The notes: generated by a model not told the origin, from the sequence alone. A stretch of DNA of 64,000 nucleotides from Mesobacillus persicus (GCF_900109925.1 NZ_FOBW01000005.1:124001-188000); one strand, 5' to 3'. Positions 8,861 through 18,839 are shown, counted from the first letter of the stretch. Translations and numbers: made by a program.

Positions 8861-10558
8861 TTGAGGTTGAAAAAATTTAGTGTAATAAATTATAAGGTGT
8901 TTAATGAAAAATTTAGTATTGATTTTTCAAAAGAGGACATTGTTATTTTAACAGGAAGGAATAACACTGGTAAATCGACGTTCCTAGAGGCAATCAATCA
9001 GTTTTATCTCCCTACTACTGCTAAAGGGAAAATTCAAATTGAATGTTATTCGAATCAAGATGAAACAAAGATTATTGAATTAGAAGCTGAATTCATTATT
9101 AATGAAGAGACTGGTGAAACTATAACCATCAAAAAGAAGTACTCAAATGATAATGGGAAATACTATGACGAAGAGGATGTAGAAATTAAGGCCCGACATA
9201 GATTAAAGGAAACACTTGATAGAATATTAGAAAATAGTCCTTACTACATAACCCCTTATATGACTACTGAAGAAATTGATAAACAAGTACAAGAAATCTA
9301 CTCACAAATTATTACTACTGAACTAAACAGATTGGAGGTTGAAGATGTTGAAGGTGAGGAATTAGAACAAATTAAAAAGGATTATGCGGAACTCAAAAGT
9401 TCCATACCCAAATTATTAAGGAAAATTAAAAAGAAAACCGATACTTCTCTAGAAAATGTCAGCCAAAATGTATCAAAAAATTTACAAAGTGTTTTTTCAA
9501 ATGAATATTTACGCGTTTCTGTACAAGGCGGAGAAAGTAATGGATTCTCTATTTCAGATATTGTAAAGTCTACAGATTCCGGAGTATTAATTGGGAACAA
9601 ACAGAACAGTGATATGCCCCTTTCTACCCAGGGTACTGGAATACAAAGAATGAGCCTAATTTATATAATTCAAAACTTAATTGAACAAGGTCTGCTAGGG
9701 ACAAATGAACATAAAATGCTCCTTATTGATGAACCAGAGGCTTTCTTACATCCGGAAGCGGTTAGGGCATTAAGTAGATCATTATATTCAATTGGGGATA
9801 GAATGCCATTAATAATTTCTACTCATTCACCAATTCTAATTGACCTTTCTGAAAATCATACTACTATTCAGGTATTAAGAATTGGAAAATCAAAAGCAAT
9901 TGAGTTATACCAATCGTCAAGTTCTCAATTTGATGGAAATGATGTAAATAATATGAAATTATTGAATTATGTAGATTCATATATAAATGAGTTCTTTTTT
10001 GCTGAACAAATAATAATAGTAGAAGGTGACACAGAGTATATTGCACTTAAACAGTATATTAAAAACCAGAACCTTAATATTCATGTTATTAGAGCAAGAG
10101 GAAAAGCAACCATCTGTTCCTTAATGAAAATTTTAAACCAATTTAAAACCCCATATTTTATATTACATGATATTGATAATCATGAACGGTTTATAAATTC
10201 CACATTAAAAGCACAGCTAACTAATTGCAATAATATATATAAATTGAAGTCAAGTTCAACTAGAATATTTGGATCAGTACCTAACTTTGAACGCGCAATT
10301 GGACTAAATGACGTTCCTAATAGCAAGAAAACAGAAACAATCCATAATATAGTTAACGGTATAAACAAAGATTTATATGATGAAGCTAGAAAAAAGATTA
10401 AAAATCTATTTGATTATATTTTCAATGAAGAAATTGGAGTAGAATTGGATGGTGCTTTTGTAGAAATATTGTCTCCCTTAGATTACGAAGATTTATTTGA
10501 ACCTTTACTTAGTAGAGAGAAAAAGGTTATTAAGAGGAAGAGAACAGCTAAATTATAG
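8861..10558 (+). CDS. OLD-family ATP-dependent nuclease (ATPase plus TOPRIM)
   Basis: 565 residues. An ABC/SMC-like ATPase comes first: Walker A GRNNTGKST (32-40), then a Q-loop/coil insertion, Walker B LLIDEPEAFLHP (about 286-298) and the H-loop STHSPILID. The C-terminal TOPRIM domain has IIIVEGDTE (about 384-392) and HDIDN (about 436), the acidic metal-binding motifs of OLD nucleases. TTG start with TGGAGGG 6 bases upstream. No UvrD-like helicase gene follows, so this is a stand-alone (class 1) OLD rather than a Gabija pair. It is convergent with the Wadjet operon, from which it is separated by a terminator. A role in phage or plasmid defence is known for several OLD proteins and inferred here. 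Confidence 0.85.
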   Translation: MRLKKFSVINYKVFNEKFSIDFSKEDIVILTGRNNTGKSTFLEAINQFYLPTTAKGKIQIECYSNQDETKIIELEAEFIINEETGETITIKKKYSNDNGKYYDEEDVEIKARHRLKETLDRILENSPYYITPYMTTEEIDKQVQEIYSQIITTELNRLEVEDVEGEELEQIKKDYAELKSSIPKLLRKIKKKTDTSLENVSQNVSKNLQSVFSNEYLRVSVQGGESNGFSISDIVKSTDSGVLIGNKQNSDMPLSTQGTGIQRMSLIYIIQNLIEQGLLGTNEHKMLLIDEPEAFLHPEAVRALSRSLYSIGDRMPLIISTHSPILIDLSENHTTIQVLRIGKSKAIELYQSSSSQFDGNDVNNMKLLNYVDSYINEFFFAEQIIIVEGDTEYIALKQYIKNQNLNIHVIRARGKATICSLMKILNQFKTPYFILHDIDNHERFINSTLKAQLTNCNNIYKLKSSSTRIFGSVPNFERAIGLNDVPNSKKTETIHNIVNGINKDLYDEARKKIKNLFDYIFNEEIGVELDGAFVEILSPLDYEDLFEPLLSREKKVIKRKRTAKL

Positions 10559-10595
10559 GATAGGTGGATAAAAGCAATTCTACATAAAAACCATG

Positions 10596-10622
10596 GGGCT
10601 ACTAAAGTAGCCCTAATTTTTC
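10596..10622. terminator. Hairpin terminator between OLD gene and jetC
   Basis: GGGCTAC (10596-10602), loop TAAA, GTAGCCC (10607-10613), followed by TAATTTTT. It ends the OLD transcript and separates it from the convergent Wadjet operon, which stops 53 bases further on. Confidence 0.8.
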
Positions 10623-10665
10623 CAGTGATCAAAATAATTTACTACAATGCCAACAGGCTATTAGT

Positions 10666-13600
10666 CTACTCCCTACTACTAACTTTTTTTACAATCCCAA
10701 CCACCTTGCTTTTAGGAATAGTTGGATCATGTTGGACCACAAATGCTTTTGAAAATTTATTCAGATACGTTTCTTCATGTGATTTTGGTGTCAGGATAAT
10801 GAGTTTTCGTTTCAACTCCTGCACGTATAAATCAAACACTTTTGCTTTGCGGTTTTCATCCAAAGCACTGTCAAATTCATCGAGGACAATGAAACCTGGT
10901 GAAGTCTGTAAGTTTTGCAGCAATGCAAGGGCAAAAAGCAAGGAACTTAATGATTCCTCCCCGCCTGAGACTCCTTTCCCCACTTTTCCGCCACGAGCTT
11001 TTATACTAACATCCTCCATCGCACCTCGATGACCTTCCTTACGGGCTTTAATATATAAATGAAAATGGGTCCTTTTCTTACGGTCCTCATAGGACTCCCA
11101 GCTAATCTCTCCCTCAAATTGGAATTGACTCATGTATGACTTAAAACGCTGTTGGAGTTCCAGAACACGCATATTGATTGTGGTTTCTAACTGATCCTTT
11201 AAGTTTTCCATTCTTTCTTTATCTTGTTCCAGAAGGATATTGGTTCTTTTATATTCACTTTCTAAGCGTTCATATTCCTGCTTAACTGTTTGATAATTTT
11301 CTTGTGCAGCTGGATCGATATCCGGTTCTGTTCGAGCATGGTCAAAAGTCACTTTTCCATTTTCACGGTTGTTCTTTATCTGAACAACTGATGGGATCCT
11401 CTCTAAGATAACATTAGCTGCAACTTCCGAATAAAGCTCAGCAACTATTGTTTTTAATTCCGATAGCTCCTCAATTACATTTACGAGTTCCAACTTCGCA
11501 GAATCCATTTCATCAATCTTGTTGCTCTTTTGATTTTCTATTCTATTCATGCTCTGGTTGGCCCCTTCTATTGCGTCAACCATGTTACTAACTTGCCGAT
11601 CCGTTGTAGAAATCGTTCGTTTTAACTCATCGATATTGTCTTCAAGAAGTTCAATATTCCGTTTTTCAGACTTAAAACGATGTTTTTCATTATCCAATTG
11701 TTTTTGTAGTCGGTTACGTTCTTCGTACTTGTCTTTCATTTTGCCAAGCTCTTCATAGATGGATGCTTCTTCCTTTAACACACGCTCAAGGTTTTCGTGT
11801 TCTATTTGCAGACGTACTAATTTGTCTTTTACTTTTTCTAATTCTTTAACTTCTTCTTCCATTTTTGCTTTAGCAGCTATTTCTTCCGCTAATTTCTTTT
11901 TTCGTTGTATCCTTTCTTGCTCACATACCATAAACGCCTCAGATTCACGAACTTGATGAATGATGCTATTCAACTCTTGAGTGGACTTTGTTTCTGCTGC
12001 AATTGCGTCTTTTACATCGGAAAGCTTAATCGTATAATCCTCTATCAGCTTCTTTACTTCTTGCATACGGATTCTTAAGGCTTTTACACTTAAGATGTAA
12101 CGATTTTTTTCTTGGGAACCACGTATTCCCATTGGGTCAATTATTAACCCGTTTTTTATCGAGATAGACTTGTCCTTAAAAAATTGTTCGATCCACCATA
12201 GTGCTTTTATTGCACAAGGAAGAACTTCTTCACTAATTCCATCCTTAACCCTAATTTGAAGCAAAGGCAGTTCCGTAATCATCCTGTCGGGAATAATATT
12301 TTTCAACGGAACATGATATAAATCATTTGGAGCAGCTGCTTGTTTTCCATCATAAAAAATTGTGTATTTAATCGAATTATATAGATGTTCATCTTTTATT
12401 TTTGCGCCTTCATTTAATTCAATTAACTCACGAAGGGCGAATGCTTTTATTTGTTGGGATTGAAAATATTTCATGGATTCAATTTGTCGAGCGGAGAGGT
12501 CACGATCTTCATTTAGCAAACTTAATTCAATATTAAAATCATTCAGCTTTTGCGTATAATCAAACTCCAATTCTCTATTTCTAACTGTCTTTGCATTCAA
12601 TGAATCAATAGTCTGTTGCACGGCATGACTACTTTGATATTGTCTCAGCCTTTCAAGATGACTCTTCTCAGCTTGTCTATCAATCTCTACTTGGTGGGAA
12701 ATTTTTGCTATTCGTTCTACCGCTTCACCTACAGCATCTTTTTTAGAATTCAAATGATCATTATTCTGGGCAAATTCAAAATTGGTTTTCTTTTGTACTT
12801 CCGTTAGCTTGTCCAAAGCTAAGTTTACTTCTTTTTCTGTTCGTGTCACCTTATTTTTTCTTTCTGTGATGGTCTCTAGTTCTTGATCCAGCACGTCCAA
12901 TCTTGATTGAATTTGATTGATGCTATCGCTTATTACCGCTAACTTTTTAGAGTCTGACTCAATCTGAACTTCCATTTTATCTCGTTTAGTTTTATAGGTT
13001 TCAATTTCGAGAACAGATTTTTCCATTAACGATTTTCTTATTACTAAATCATCTTTTGCATCTAGTAGATCTCCCTCTAACTGTTCGACTAATTCTCCAA
13101 GCCTCTCAATTTCTTTTTTATAGGACACCTCTAGTTGAAGTAATGATCCAATGTATAATTTTCCGCCTTCAGTCAGTCTCTTTTGATTAGCTAAAAAGCG
13201 GTCTAATGCGTTCTTTTTTAACGAAAGCTCAGCTTTCATGAATTTCACATTGCTTTCGGCTGATTTCAGCGTTTCCTCTGTCTCCTTTACCTTTTCCATG
13301 CTTTCTTCCCAATCACGCTGGACTTTGTCAATTCCGTGCATCTGACTAAAAATACGAAAGCGTTCTTCAGGGTTCATGACCGCAAATTGGTTTACCTCTT
13401 GCTGGTACCAAATTAAATAAAATAAATCAGGATCTACTTTGTATTTATATTGAAGGTCCTTCTTATAAGCTGTAAAATTATAAAACCTGTCTCCAGAGGT
13501 GTATCGAATGGAATGATCCCAATTATTGATTATATCGCCACTAGATATACTAAACTCTTTTTTTATCGGTTGTCCCGGTTCTTGAATAATTCTAAGGGAG

Positions 13601-13881
13601 AATTCAACAAAAGATGGTGCATCGATTTTCATAACACCTTCATTACAAAAAAGCAATGTCATCTTTGCTTTCCAGGTCTCATCTGGGGGCAAATTTCGGG
13701 ATTTTAGCCCCTCCACGTCTACTTTAGAGGAGTACAACACGGCCCCCATACAAAAGGTGATCGTCGATTTTCCCGCACCGTTTGGACCTGTAATCATAAC
13801 ATGGTCTTTTTCACCAGATAAGTCTATCAACGTTGGAGGATAGTCACGAACACCTGAAAAAGTCAATCTCCACGGAATCAT
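10666..13881 (-). CDS. jetC: Wadjet JetC, SMC/MukB-like ATPase
   Basis: 1,071 residues, with the SMC layout: N-terminal Walker A GPNGAGKST (32-40), two long coiled-coil stretches (about 170-480 and 590-870) around a central hinge-like globule, then the ABC signature SGGEESLSSLLFALALL (from 972) and Walker B FIVLDEFDSAL (about 997-1007). It is the motor of the JetABC loop-extruding complex that finds small circular DNA; JetD then cuts it. Its ATG overlaps the jetB stop by 4 bases (ATGA), showing translational coupling. It is the last gene of the operon. Confidence 0.93.
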   Translation of the reverse strand: MIPWRLTFSGVRDYPPTLIDLSGEKDHVMITGPNGAGKSTITFCMGAVLYSSKVDVEGLKSRNLPPDETWKAKMTLLFCNEGVMKIDAPSFVEFSLRIIQEPGQPIKKEFSISSGDIINNWDHSIRYTSGDRFYNFTAYKKDLQYKYKVDPDLFYLIWYQQEVNQFAVMNPEERFRIFSQMHGIDKVQRDWEESMEKVKETEETLKSAESNVKFMKAELSLKKNALDRFLANQKRLTEGGKLYIGSLLQLEVSYKKEIERLGELVEQLEGDLLDAKDDLVIRKSLMEKSVLEIETYKTKRDKMEVQIESDSKKLAVISDSINQIQSRLDVLDQELETITERKNKVTRTEKEVNLALDKLTEVQKKTNFEFAQNNDHLNSKKDAVGEAVERIAKISHQVEIDRQAEKSHLERLRQYQSSHAVQQTIDSLNAKTVRNRELEFDYTQKLNDFNIELSLLNEDRDLSARQIESMKYFQSQQIKAFALRELIELNEGAKIKDEHLYNSIKYTIFYDGKQAAAPNDLYHVPLKNIIPDRMITELPLLQIRVKDGISEEVLPCAIKALWWIEQFFKDKSISIKNGLIIDPMGIRGSQEKNRYILSVKALRIRMQEVKKLIEDYTIKLSDVKDAIAAETKSTQELNSIIHQVRESEAFMVCEQERIQRKKKLAEEIAAKAKMEEEVKELEKVKDKLVRLQIEHENLERVLKEEASIYEELGKMKDKYEERNRLQKQLDNEKHRFKSEKRNIELLEDNIDELKRTISTTDRQVSNMVDAIEGANQSMNRIENQKSNKIDEMDSAKLELVNVIEELSELKTIVAELYSEVAANVILERIPSVVQIKNNRENGKVTFDHARTEPDIDPAAQENYQTVKQEYERLESEYKRTNILLEQDKERMENLKDQLETTINMRVLELQQRFKSYMSQFQFEGEISWESYEDRKKRTHFHLYIKARKEGHRGAMEDVSIKARGGKVGKGVSGGEESLSSLLFALALLQNLQTSPGFIVLDEFDSALDENRKAKVFDLYVQELKRKLIILTPKSHEETYLNKFSKAFVVQHDPTIPKSKVVGIVKKVSSRE

Positions 13882-14606
13882 TCGGTTTCTCCTTTCTTAT
13901 ACAGATTGTATCTTTTGAAAAACCTGAGTACTTCTTCCTTGCTTAGTTGGTTTGATTGGCTAAACTCCGTTGTACGCCGCAAAAACGAATCTGAAAAAAC
14001 ATGAACACCTATGGCTGTTAGCTGATATGCCTTCTCTTGAGAGCTGGTATCATATTCTTCAATTGCACCAATTTTTTTCAGTGGATCAATATTCAACAAA
14101 ATTCGCTGATTGGCTTTAGTCGTTTCATGCCCAAAGGCATCAAGTAGTTGGTCGAATAACGTGAACTCATGCTGGAGTACCTCTTGCTGATAGAACATAT
14201 ATAAAAGAATCGAAAGACTTTCTTTTGTTAGTGTATTTCTAGCTGCTCTTGCTGGCACCCTCATCATCACAATCACCTGGTCACGTCGGTCATCAAAAAT
14301 AACCTTCATGTAACGACTAACCGCCTGATTTACCCTAATTAGGAACGAGAAGAATTTTTCATCTTCTCCCTGAATGTGCAACAATTTTTCTACTTCTTTA
14401 CGTGATAGTCCAAAATTTCCAGAACGGATGGAAGCTGATGATGAAAATAAGATGTTCATAAACGCTAATTCTTCCGCTTCTGTTAACATCCCTTTCAAAG
14501 ATTGCATCACATGAAGTGGATTCACATTTATATCCTCTTCTTGGTCCAACCAATTATAGTCTTCTTTCTTTTTGTCGGTTCCGGATAATGCTCGATCCAT
14601 CGTCAC
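13878..14606 (-). CDS. jetB: Wadjet JetB, MukE-like kite subunit
   Basis: About 242 residues with winged-helix-like helical content, no catalytic motif, ending QLSKEEVLRFFKRYNLYKKG. Size and position between JetA and JetC fit the MukE-like (kite) subunit that binds the JetA kleisin. The possible starts (GTG 14606 or ATG 14600) lie inside the 3' end of jetA, an overlap of about 50 bases, so translation is probably coupled. GGAG precedes the GTG by 10 bases. Confidence 0.88.
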   Translation of the reverse strand: MTMDRALSGTDKKKEDYNWLDQEEDINVNPLHVMQSLKGMLTEAEELAFMNILFSSSASIRSGNFGLSRKEVEKLLHIQGEDEKFFSFLIRVNQAVSRYMKVIFDDRRDQVIVMMRVPARAARNTLTKESLSILLYMFYQQEVLQHEFTLFDQLLDAFGHETTKANQRILLNIDPLKKIGAIEEYDTSSQEKAYQLTAIGVHVFSDSFLRRTTEFSQSNQLSKEEVLRFFKRYNLYKKGETE

Positions 14607-15972
14607 GGTCCATCCACTCCCAATCTCGTTCGTATTTTAAGAGATTCCTATTTTCTTTCGATTTTTCAATCTTTATTTTTTTACTTCCAACCAATGCAGC
14701 TATCGCGGTAATTGCGTTTACAGCGTCACTCCATTGGTTGGAGGTTGCTTCAATGACAACTTGTTCCATCGGTGCTTGATCATGGTCTTCTAAATAAGTT
14801 TCAATTGCCTCTGTTTCTATCATGGATTTAGTTAATAGCCATTTAGAATCACCCATTAAATCATCCATTTCTTCTTCTGAAATTACCTCAGCACCATACT
14901 CTATTTCTTCTTCCGTTTCATTTACCGGAGATAGAACCGGTTCATATGATTCTATGAATTGCATTGCCTCATCAATGGCTATAGGCGACAGTGGTGCGGC
15001 AAACTTCACCGGCATCCACATCCCATCTGTAGCTTCTTCTTCGTATTGCCCTTGTTCCATAAAACTAAACAATTGATAGACATTAGGGATATCGGAATCT
15101 AAAGGAGGATCAAAGGTTTGAATAATAAATCCCCTGACTTTTTCGGGTTGAATCGTTGTCGCTAAAGGTGTTTTTTGCATATGGGTAAATTTTAAATATT
15201 TATTAATCATTCCTAAGCTTAAGTTTGTACCCTCTGCGAGAACAGCTGTACCTTTCTGCATTAAATTAGATAGTATTAAGCTATCTTCAACGGTTTGAAA
15301 TTGCCGGAAGCGTTCTATTAATCTTCCTTCTAAATCCTCCATTAAATTGTGAATCAACTCTAGCTGGGGGAGTGCATTTCGGTCAGCAAGCATCTCCAGT
15401 TCTCGTTCCTTCATTAACTGGACAGCATCTTCTACATTACGTATCATACTTGCAATCTTATTGCCACCAGAAATTCCATTATCATCATAGGCTTCACTTA
15501 ACTCAGCATCACGCCTTGCTTGAAATAACGAACGACCAATGTCGTCTTGAATATAGTAGGCCAAGGAATCATTCGCTAAACGGATTAAAGCATCCATCAT
15601 CCTTTTCCCAACTTCCCTCATTTTCAACTGCCTTGATTGTTTGGAAATCCAGTTATATTTCACCAGGACATTAATCACTTGGTCCACTCTTTTTTTAGAA
15701 GGTGGCTCGGAGTCATTGTAACGATTCCGGTATCGATAAAAAACGGTCTCTGCGTTTTCGATTGGGTCACCCAAACCAAGGGCAGCTTCGTTAATTAATT
15801 GGATAATTTTAAGAAAACGCAAAATTTCCGCAGGTGATTGAAAAGAACTTTGGGAGCCTAACTCGCTTAAAACACCAGATAAAGAGGCAATATCACGCAT
15901 TGTTTGAAGTACTTCAGGAGCAGATTGATTTGTTTGAAAAATAGAAATTAATGATTGATCCACTTTTTCCAA
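14554..15972 (-). CDS. jetA: Wadjet JetA, MukF-like kleisin
   Basis: 472 residues: an N-terminal winged-helix part (residues 1-130), a helical middle (130-290) and an acidic linker rich in EEE/DD (about 350-385) before a C-terminal domain. This is the arrangement of MukF-like kleisins that bridge the SMC heads. TTG start 9 bases after AGGAGG; the start overlaps the end of jetD by 25 bases. Family assignment rests on gene order, size and the partner proteins more than on a short motif. Confidence 0.88.
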   Translation of the reverse strand: MEKVDQSLISIFQTNQSAPEVLQTMRDIASLSGVLSELGSQSSFQSPAEILRFLKIIQLINEAALGLGDPIENAETVFYRYRNRYNDSEPPSKKRVDQVINVLVKYNWISKQSRQLKMREVGKRMMDALIRLANDSLAYYIQDDIGRSLFQARRDAELSEAYDDNGISGGNKIASMIRNVEDAVQLMKERELEMLADRNALPQLELIHNLMEDLEGRLIERFRQFQTVEDSLILSNLMQKGTAVLAEGTNLSLGMINKYLKFTHMQKTPLATTIQPEKVRGFIIQTFDPPLDSDIPNVYQLFSFMEQGQYEEEATDGMWMPVKFAAPLSPIAIDEAMQFIESYEPVLSPVNETEEEIEYGAEVISEEEMDDLMGDSKWLLTKSMIETEAIETYLEDHDQAPMEQVVIEATSNQWSDAVNAITAIAALVGSKKIKIEKSKENRNLLKYERDWEWMDRDDGSSIIRNRQKERRL

Positions 15973-17276
15973 TCTCCAACACCTCCTACTACTTCTTCTT
16001 GCTCCATTTTTCTATCTTTCAGGAACGCTTCCATATATTTCTCATAATCGTCCCAGGTCAAAATTACACTCTGGTCCGCAGCAACCCATTTTATGACTTT
16101 ATCCTGATGAATCTTGGAAATGGCCATATATAGTTCTTTTGAGATTTTAACACCATCTGGGTCATAATCACTCCATAAAATCACTTGGCTTATGTTGCTG
16201 TTTGTTAATAGCTGAACAATACAAGACTTATGAGACGAACGAAGATGACCATCTACACACAGGACAAGGGAGCGATTCCCTTTAAGAAAATTCTTTTCTG
16301 CAGCTAATCTTGTTAAAATACCCCGATTTTCAACAAGCCAAAGCGTAGTTGCATTTGTTGCATATTCCTCTTCAGCAATAGATAAGTCCGTTAACGCTTG
16401 GACTGGCCCATATTCATAAGAGGAGTATTTTCCAGTTAATTTTCCAGCAAAGTATAATGGAGTAATTTTGCCTAGGCTAGTCATTCCAAGCATAGCAATC
16501 GGACACTGCGTAACCGATTCCAATTGCTCAATGAACTCGTTTTTATATTGATCAAACTCTTTAGAGCCACCAATTTGCTTATAATACGATGCACCTATTT
16601 CCTTCCAATCAAAATCTGCTTTTTTCATACTTAACTTTAAAAAGCCAGTAAGAAAATGAAGGAATTTAATTATTTTCTCTACTGACCATAAGTTTGGAAA
16701 TTTGGACAGTGCTTTAAGTTCAGAAACATCTTTCATTGAAATTTCATTAATAAATGATAGACAATAGGTAACACCCTTTTTCCGAACCTCAGAAAAGGAT
16801 TTCTCAGGATTTTGTGCTAATAACTCGCTTCCTTCTTTCCAACTATTAAACTCTTGTTTTATTTGCATTTCCTTTTTTCGAAGTTGGTCCTGCTGGTATT
16901 TATACAATCGGTATCCGATTCGATACTGTTGAACATCAAGTGTTCTCCCATCCTTCTTAAATCGTATCTCTTTGAAAATAATACCTTGTTCTAACCATTT
17001 AATGGTTTTGTGGTCATATTCATTTAGTTGTATTTTCTTTTTTGTGGTTAGCTTCAACTTTAATATCTCTTCTTCCAAAACAATTGGTTCATCTTCTCCT
17101 TGTAGAACTGATAAAGTAATAAACCCAACTACCCGTAATGTTCTTTCAGTCTGTTTAACTATTTTTAAATCAACCAAAGAAGTATCAACATTTTTTTGGC
17201 TATCGTAAGATTCAAGCCTTTCACCACTTTTTAACATAAACCGCTCTATAAAATTAACTACTTCCTTCGAGATCAT
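15948..17276 (-). CDS. jetD: Wadjet JetD, TOPRIM nuclease (DUF2220 type)
   Basis: 442 residues. The N-terminal part (1-290) carries DNA-binding helices; the C-terminal TOPRIM-like domain shows LWLVENRG (E316), VDGHL (341-345) and SDYDPDG (D370, D372, D374), the acidic set found in topoisomerase VI-like JetD nucleases. JetD cleaves the plasmid DNA trapped by JetABC. Here it is the first gene of the operon. ATG start with GGGGATA upstream. The order D-A-B-C differs from the A-B-C-D order of the best-studied system and suggests another Wadjet subtype; I do not assign the number. Confidence 0.9.
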   Translation of the reverse strand: MISKEVVNFIERFMLKSGERLESYDSQKNVDTSLVDLKIVKQTERTLRVVGFITLSVLQGEDEPIVLEEEILKLKLTTKKKIQLNEYDHKTIKWLEQGIIFKEIRFKKDGRTLDVQQYRIGYRLYKYQQDQLRKKEMQIKQEFNSWKEGSELLAQNPEKSFSEVRKKGVTYCLSFINEISMKDVSELKALSKFPNLWSVEKIIKFLHFLTGFLKLSMKKADFDWKEIGASYYKQIGGSKEFDQYKNEFIEQLESVTQCPIAMLGMTSLGKITPLYFAGKLTGKYSSYEYGPVQALTDLSIAEEEYATNATTLWLVENRGILTRLAAEKNFLKGNRSLVLCVDGHLRSSHKSCIVQLLTNSNISQVILWSDYDPDGVKISKELYMAISKIHQDKVIKWVAADQSVILTWDDYEKYMEAFLKDRKMEQEEVVGGVGDWKKWINH

Positions 17277-17373
17277 ATTATCCCCATCTTTATTTGTTAA
17301 CTTATATTATTAGCAAAATTTTCTTGATACAGACTATACTTTTTAGGAAAAAAGAGACTGATAGATATCAAAT

Positions 17374-18357
17374 TTACCATTCTCCCTTTACTATTTTGTA
17401 AGAGCGGTCTACTTTTTCTACAACTTCTTCTAACGATAATTTCCCATCATCAACTAAACCTTCAAGGTACTGACAAACCTCAACATAAATTCTCGGTTTG
17501 CCTGTAATATATCTTTTATTACTTGCTCCGTGGTGCTTAATTAAAAGTTCGGATATGATTCTTGCACTAGTAACCCCTTCATCTAGATACTGGTTTATTG
17601 CACTTAGATTATTATAATTTGACCTTTGAATTCTCTTGGTAGATGGTGGGGATTCTTCATTGAAATCTTTAAACAAATCAAAGGTAGCCTGTTCTCGAAT
17701 TGTGTTTTTTTCTACTTGAGATACATGCCGAGTTGGATTTGGTGGTGTTAAAATAACCTTTTCCTCTTTCCTTTCGAGATGGCTATCAATATCTCTTTTC
17801 AATCTGTTTAGTTGCCTATCGAGAAGAGGTATACCTGCATCTAAATGACTTTTAATATCCTTCGCCAGCTGTAAATCTTCTGGAATATTTGAAATATAAT
17901 CAATTAATGACCAGCCGTCTCTAATTTTAGAAAGCAGTTCATCTCGCTCATAATCAATCTGATTAAATCCCTTTTTAACCGATGCTATAATATCGGCAGG
18001 TAATCCAGTATGCTCCTCGAAGTGAGTAATACCAAAGCGACGAATCTGATTTGTTGTTAGATGTTTAACAATATACTGGTACCTAAGAGGTTTCCCACAT
18101 TCACATGGGGTTTCAGGGTTAACAAAGCCATTATCTATATAATCTTCTAATACCCACTCATCTAAAATCATTTCTATTTCTTCAATGGTGGCAGAATGAG
18201 GTAAAACGATACCTTTATCCCTCGCTAAAACATTGGCGAATGAAGTCCTTTTCCCTCTTTTCACATATAGATCAATAAATTCCTTTTGTTGAGTACTTAA
18301 GCCTTTTAATACCTCATCTCTTTCAGAAACATCTAAAGTAATCATTCTTTTATCCAC
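17374..18357 (-). CDS. Unknown protein, probably DUF3895-like, upstream of Wadjet
   Basis: 327 residues. The N-terminal half has helix-turn-helix-like content and a CECGKPLRYQY knuckle (about residue 84), a single Cys pair that could be half of a zinc site. Residues 150-235 are charged helix, and the tail (240-327) has another small helical domain. I think it matches DUF3895 but cannot confirm this. It overlaps the upstream gene and stops 97 bases before jetD, on the same strand, so it probably belongs to the defence operon or its control. Confidence 0.6.
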   Translation of the reverse strand: MDKRMITLDVSERDEVLKGLSTQQKEFIDLYVKRGKRTSFANVLARDKGIVLPHSATIEEIEMILDEWVLEDYIDNGFVNPETPCECGKPLRYQYIVKHLTTNQIRRFGITHFEEHTGLPADIIASVKKGFNQIDYERDELLSKIRDGWSLIDYISNIPEDLQLAKDIKSHLDAGIPLLDRQLNRLKRDIDSHLERKEEKVILTPPNPTRHVSQVEKNTIREQATFDLFKDFNEESPPSTKRIQRSNYNNLSAINQYLDEGVTSARIISELLIKHHGASNKRYITGKPRIYVEVCQYLEGLVDDGKLSLEEVVEKVDRSYKIVKGEW

Positions 18358-18800
18358 CCGGCTTCCTTTAGTTTATTTGTAAGAATCTCTTTTTCCTTTT
18401 CAATCAAATTGATATGTAATTCATAGTTTTCATCATTCCGGTCTAAAGATTTTTTTATTAACTCTAATTCACTAAGTCGATCTGTCTTCCGATTATACTG
18501 GTACACCAATAGCTCTATTTCTTCCTGTTCAAGAAACTTTTCCATTTCAGCCGTATAACTGTAATCAAAGCCCTCGTCTTTTTTCAAGTTATAAAGGTTG
18601 TCAATTTCATCTAATGCAGAAGATAAAAGAAGCCTCGCTGCTTCTGCCCTGGATGTATCCGTTCTATTTGCAAATTCCTCTAGCATCTGGGTGTAATTTT
18701 TATTGAGGTGAATACTAAACTTTGTTGAATCCTCCCCCAATTGCTTTGATTGAGCTACCTTAGATAATTTTTTATATAAATAAATTGAATGCCTTTCCAT
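18342..18800 (-). CDS. Probable ribbon-helix-helix protein with coiled-coil tail
   Basis: About 152 residues. Residues 25-65 (STKFSIHLNKNYTQMLEEFA... then DTSRAEAARLLLSSAL) have the strand-helix-helix pattern of RHH/Arc-type DNA-binding proteins; the C-terminal half is a charged coiled coil. ATG 18800 is preceded by GGAGG at 5 bases. Its stop overlaps the start of the next gene by 16 bases. A perfect palindrome at 18814-18839 sits immediately upstream and could be its own operator. Confidence 0.6.
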   Translation of the reverse strand: MERHSIYLYKKLSKVAQSKQLGEDSTKFSIHLNKNYTQMLEEFANRTDTSRAEAARLLLSSALDEIDNLYNLKKDEGFDYSYTAEMEKFLEQEEIELLVYQYNRKTDRLSELELIKKSLDRNDENYELHINLIEKEKEILTNKLKEAGWIKE

Positions 18801-18813
18801 ATATACCTCCACA

Positions 18814-18839
18814 AAAAAGATTCTTTAGAGAATCTTTTT
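18814..18839. promoter_or_regulatory. Perfect 11 bp inverted repeat upstream of RHH gene
   Basis: AAAAAGATTCT, loop TTAG, AGAATCTTTTT. In the minus-strand direction it lies between the WYL regulator gene and the RHH gene and ends in T residues just before the RBS. It can be an intrinsic terminator or attenuator that reduces read-through into the defence genes, or an operator for the RHH protein. Confidence 0.6.

Noticed and set aside
8861-10558. Gabija (GajA/GajB) system
   Set aside because: No UvrD-like helicase gene adjoins the OLD gene; the next gene is convergent jetC.
10625-11032. 135-residue plus-strand frame within jetC
   Set aside because: Antisense to the conserved ATPase end of JetC; its content is the complement of the Walker B and signature codons.
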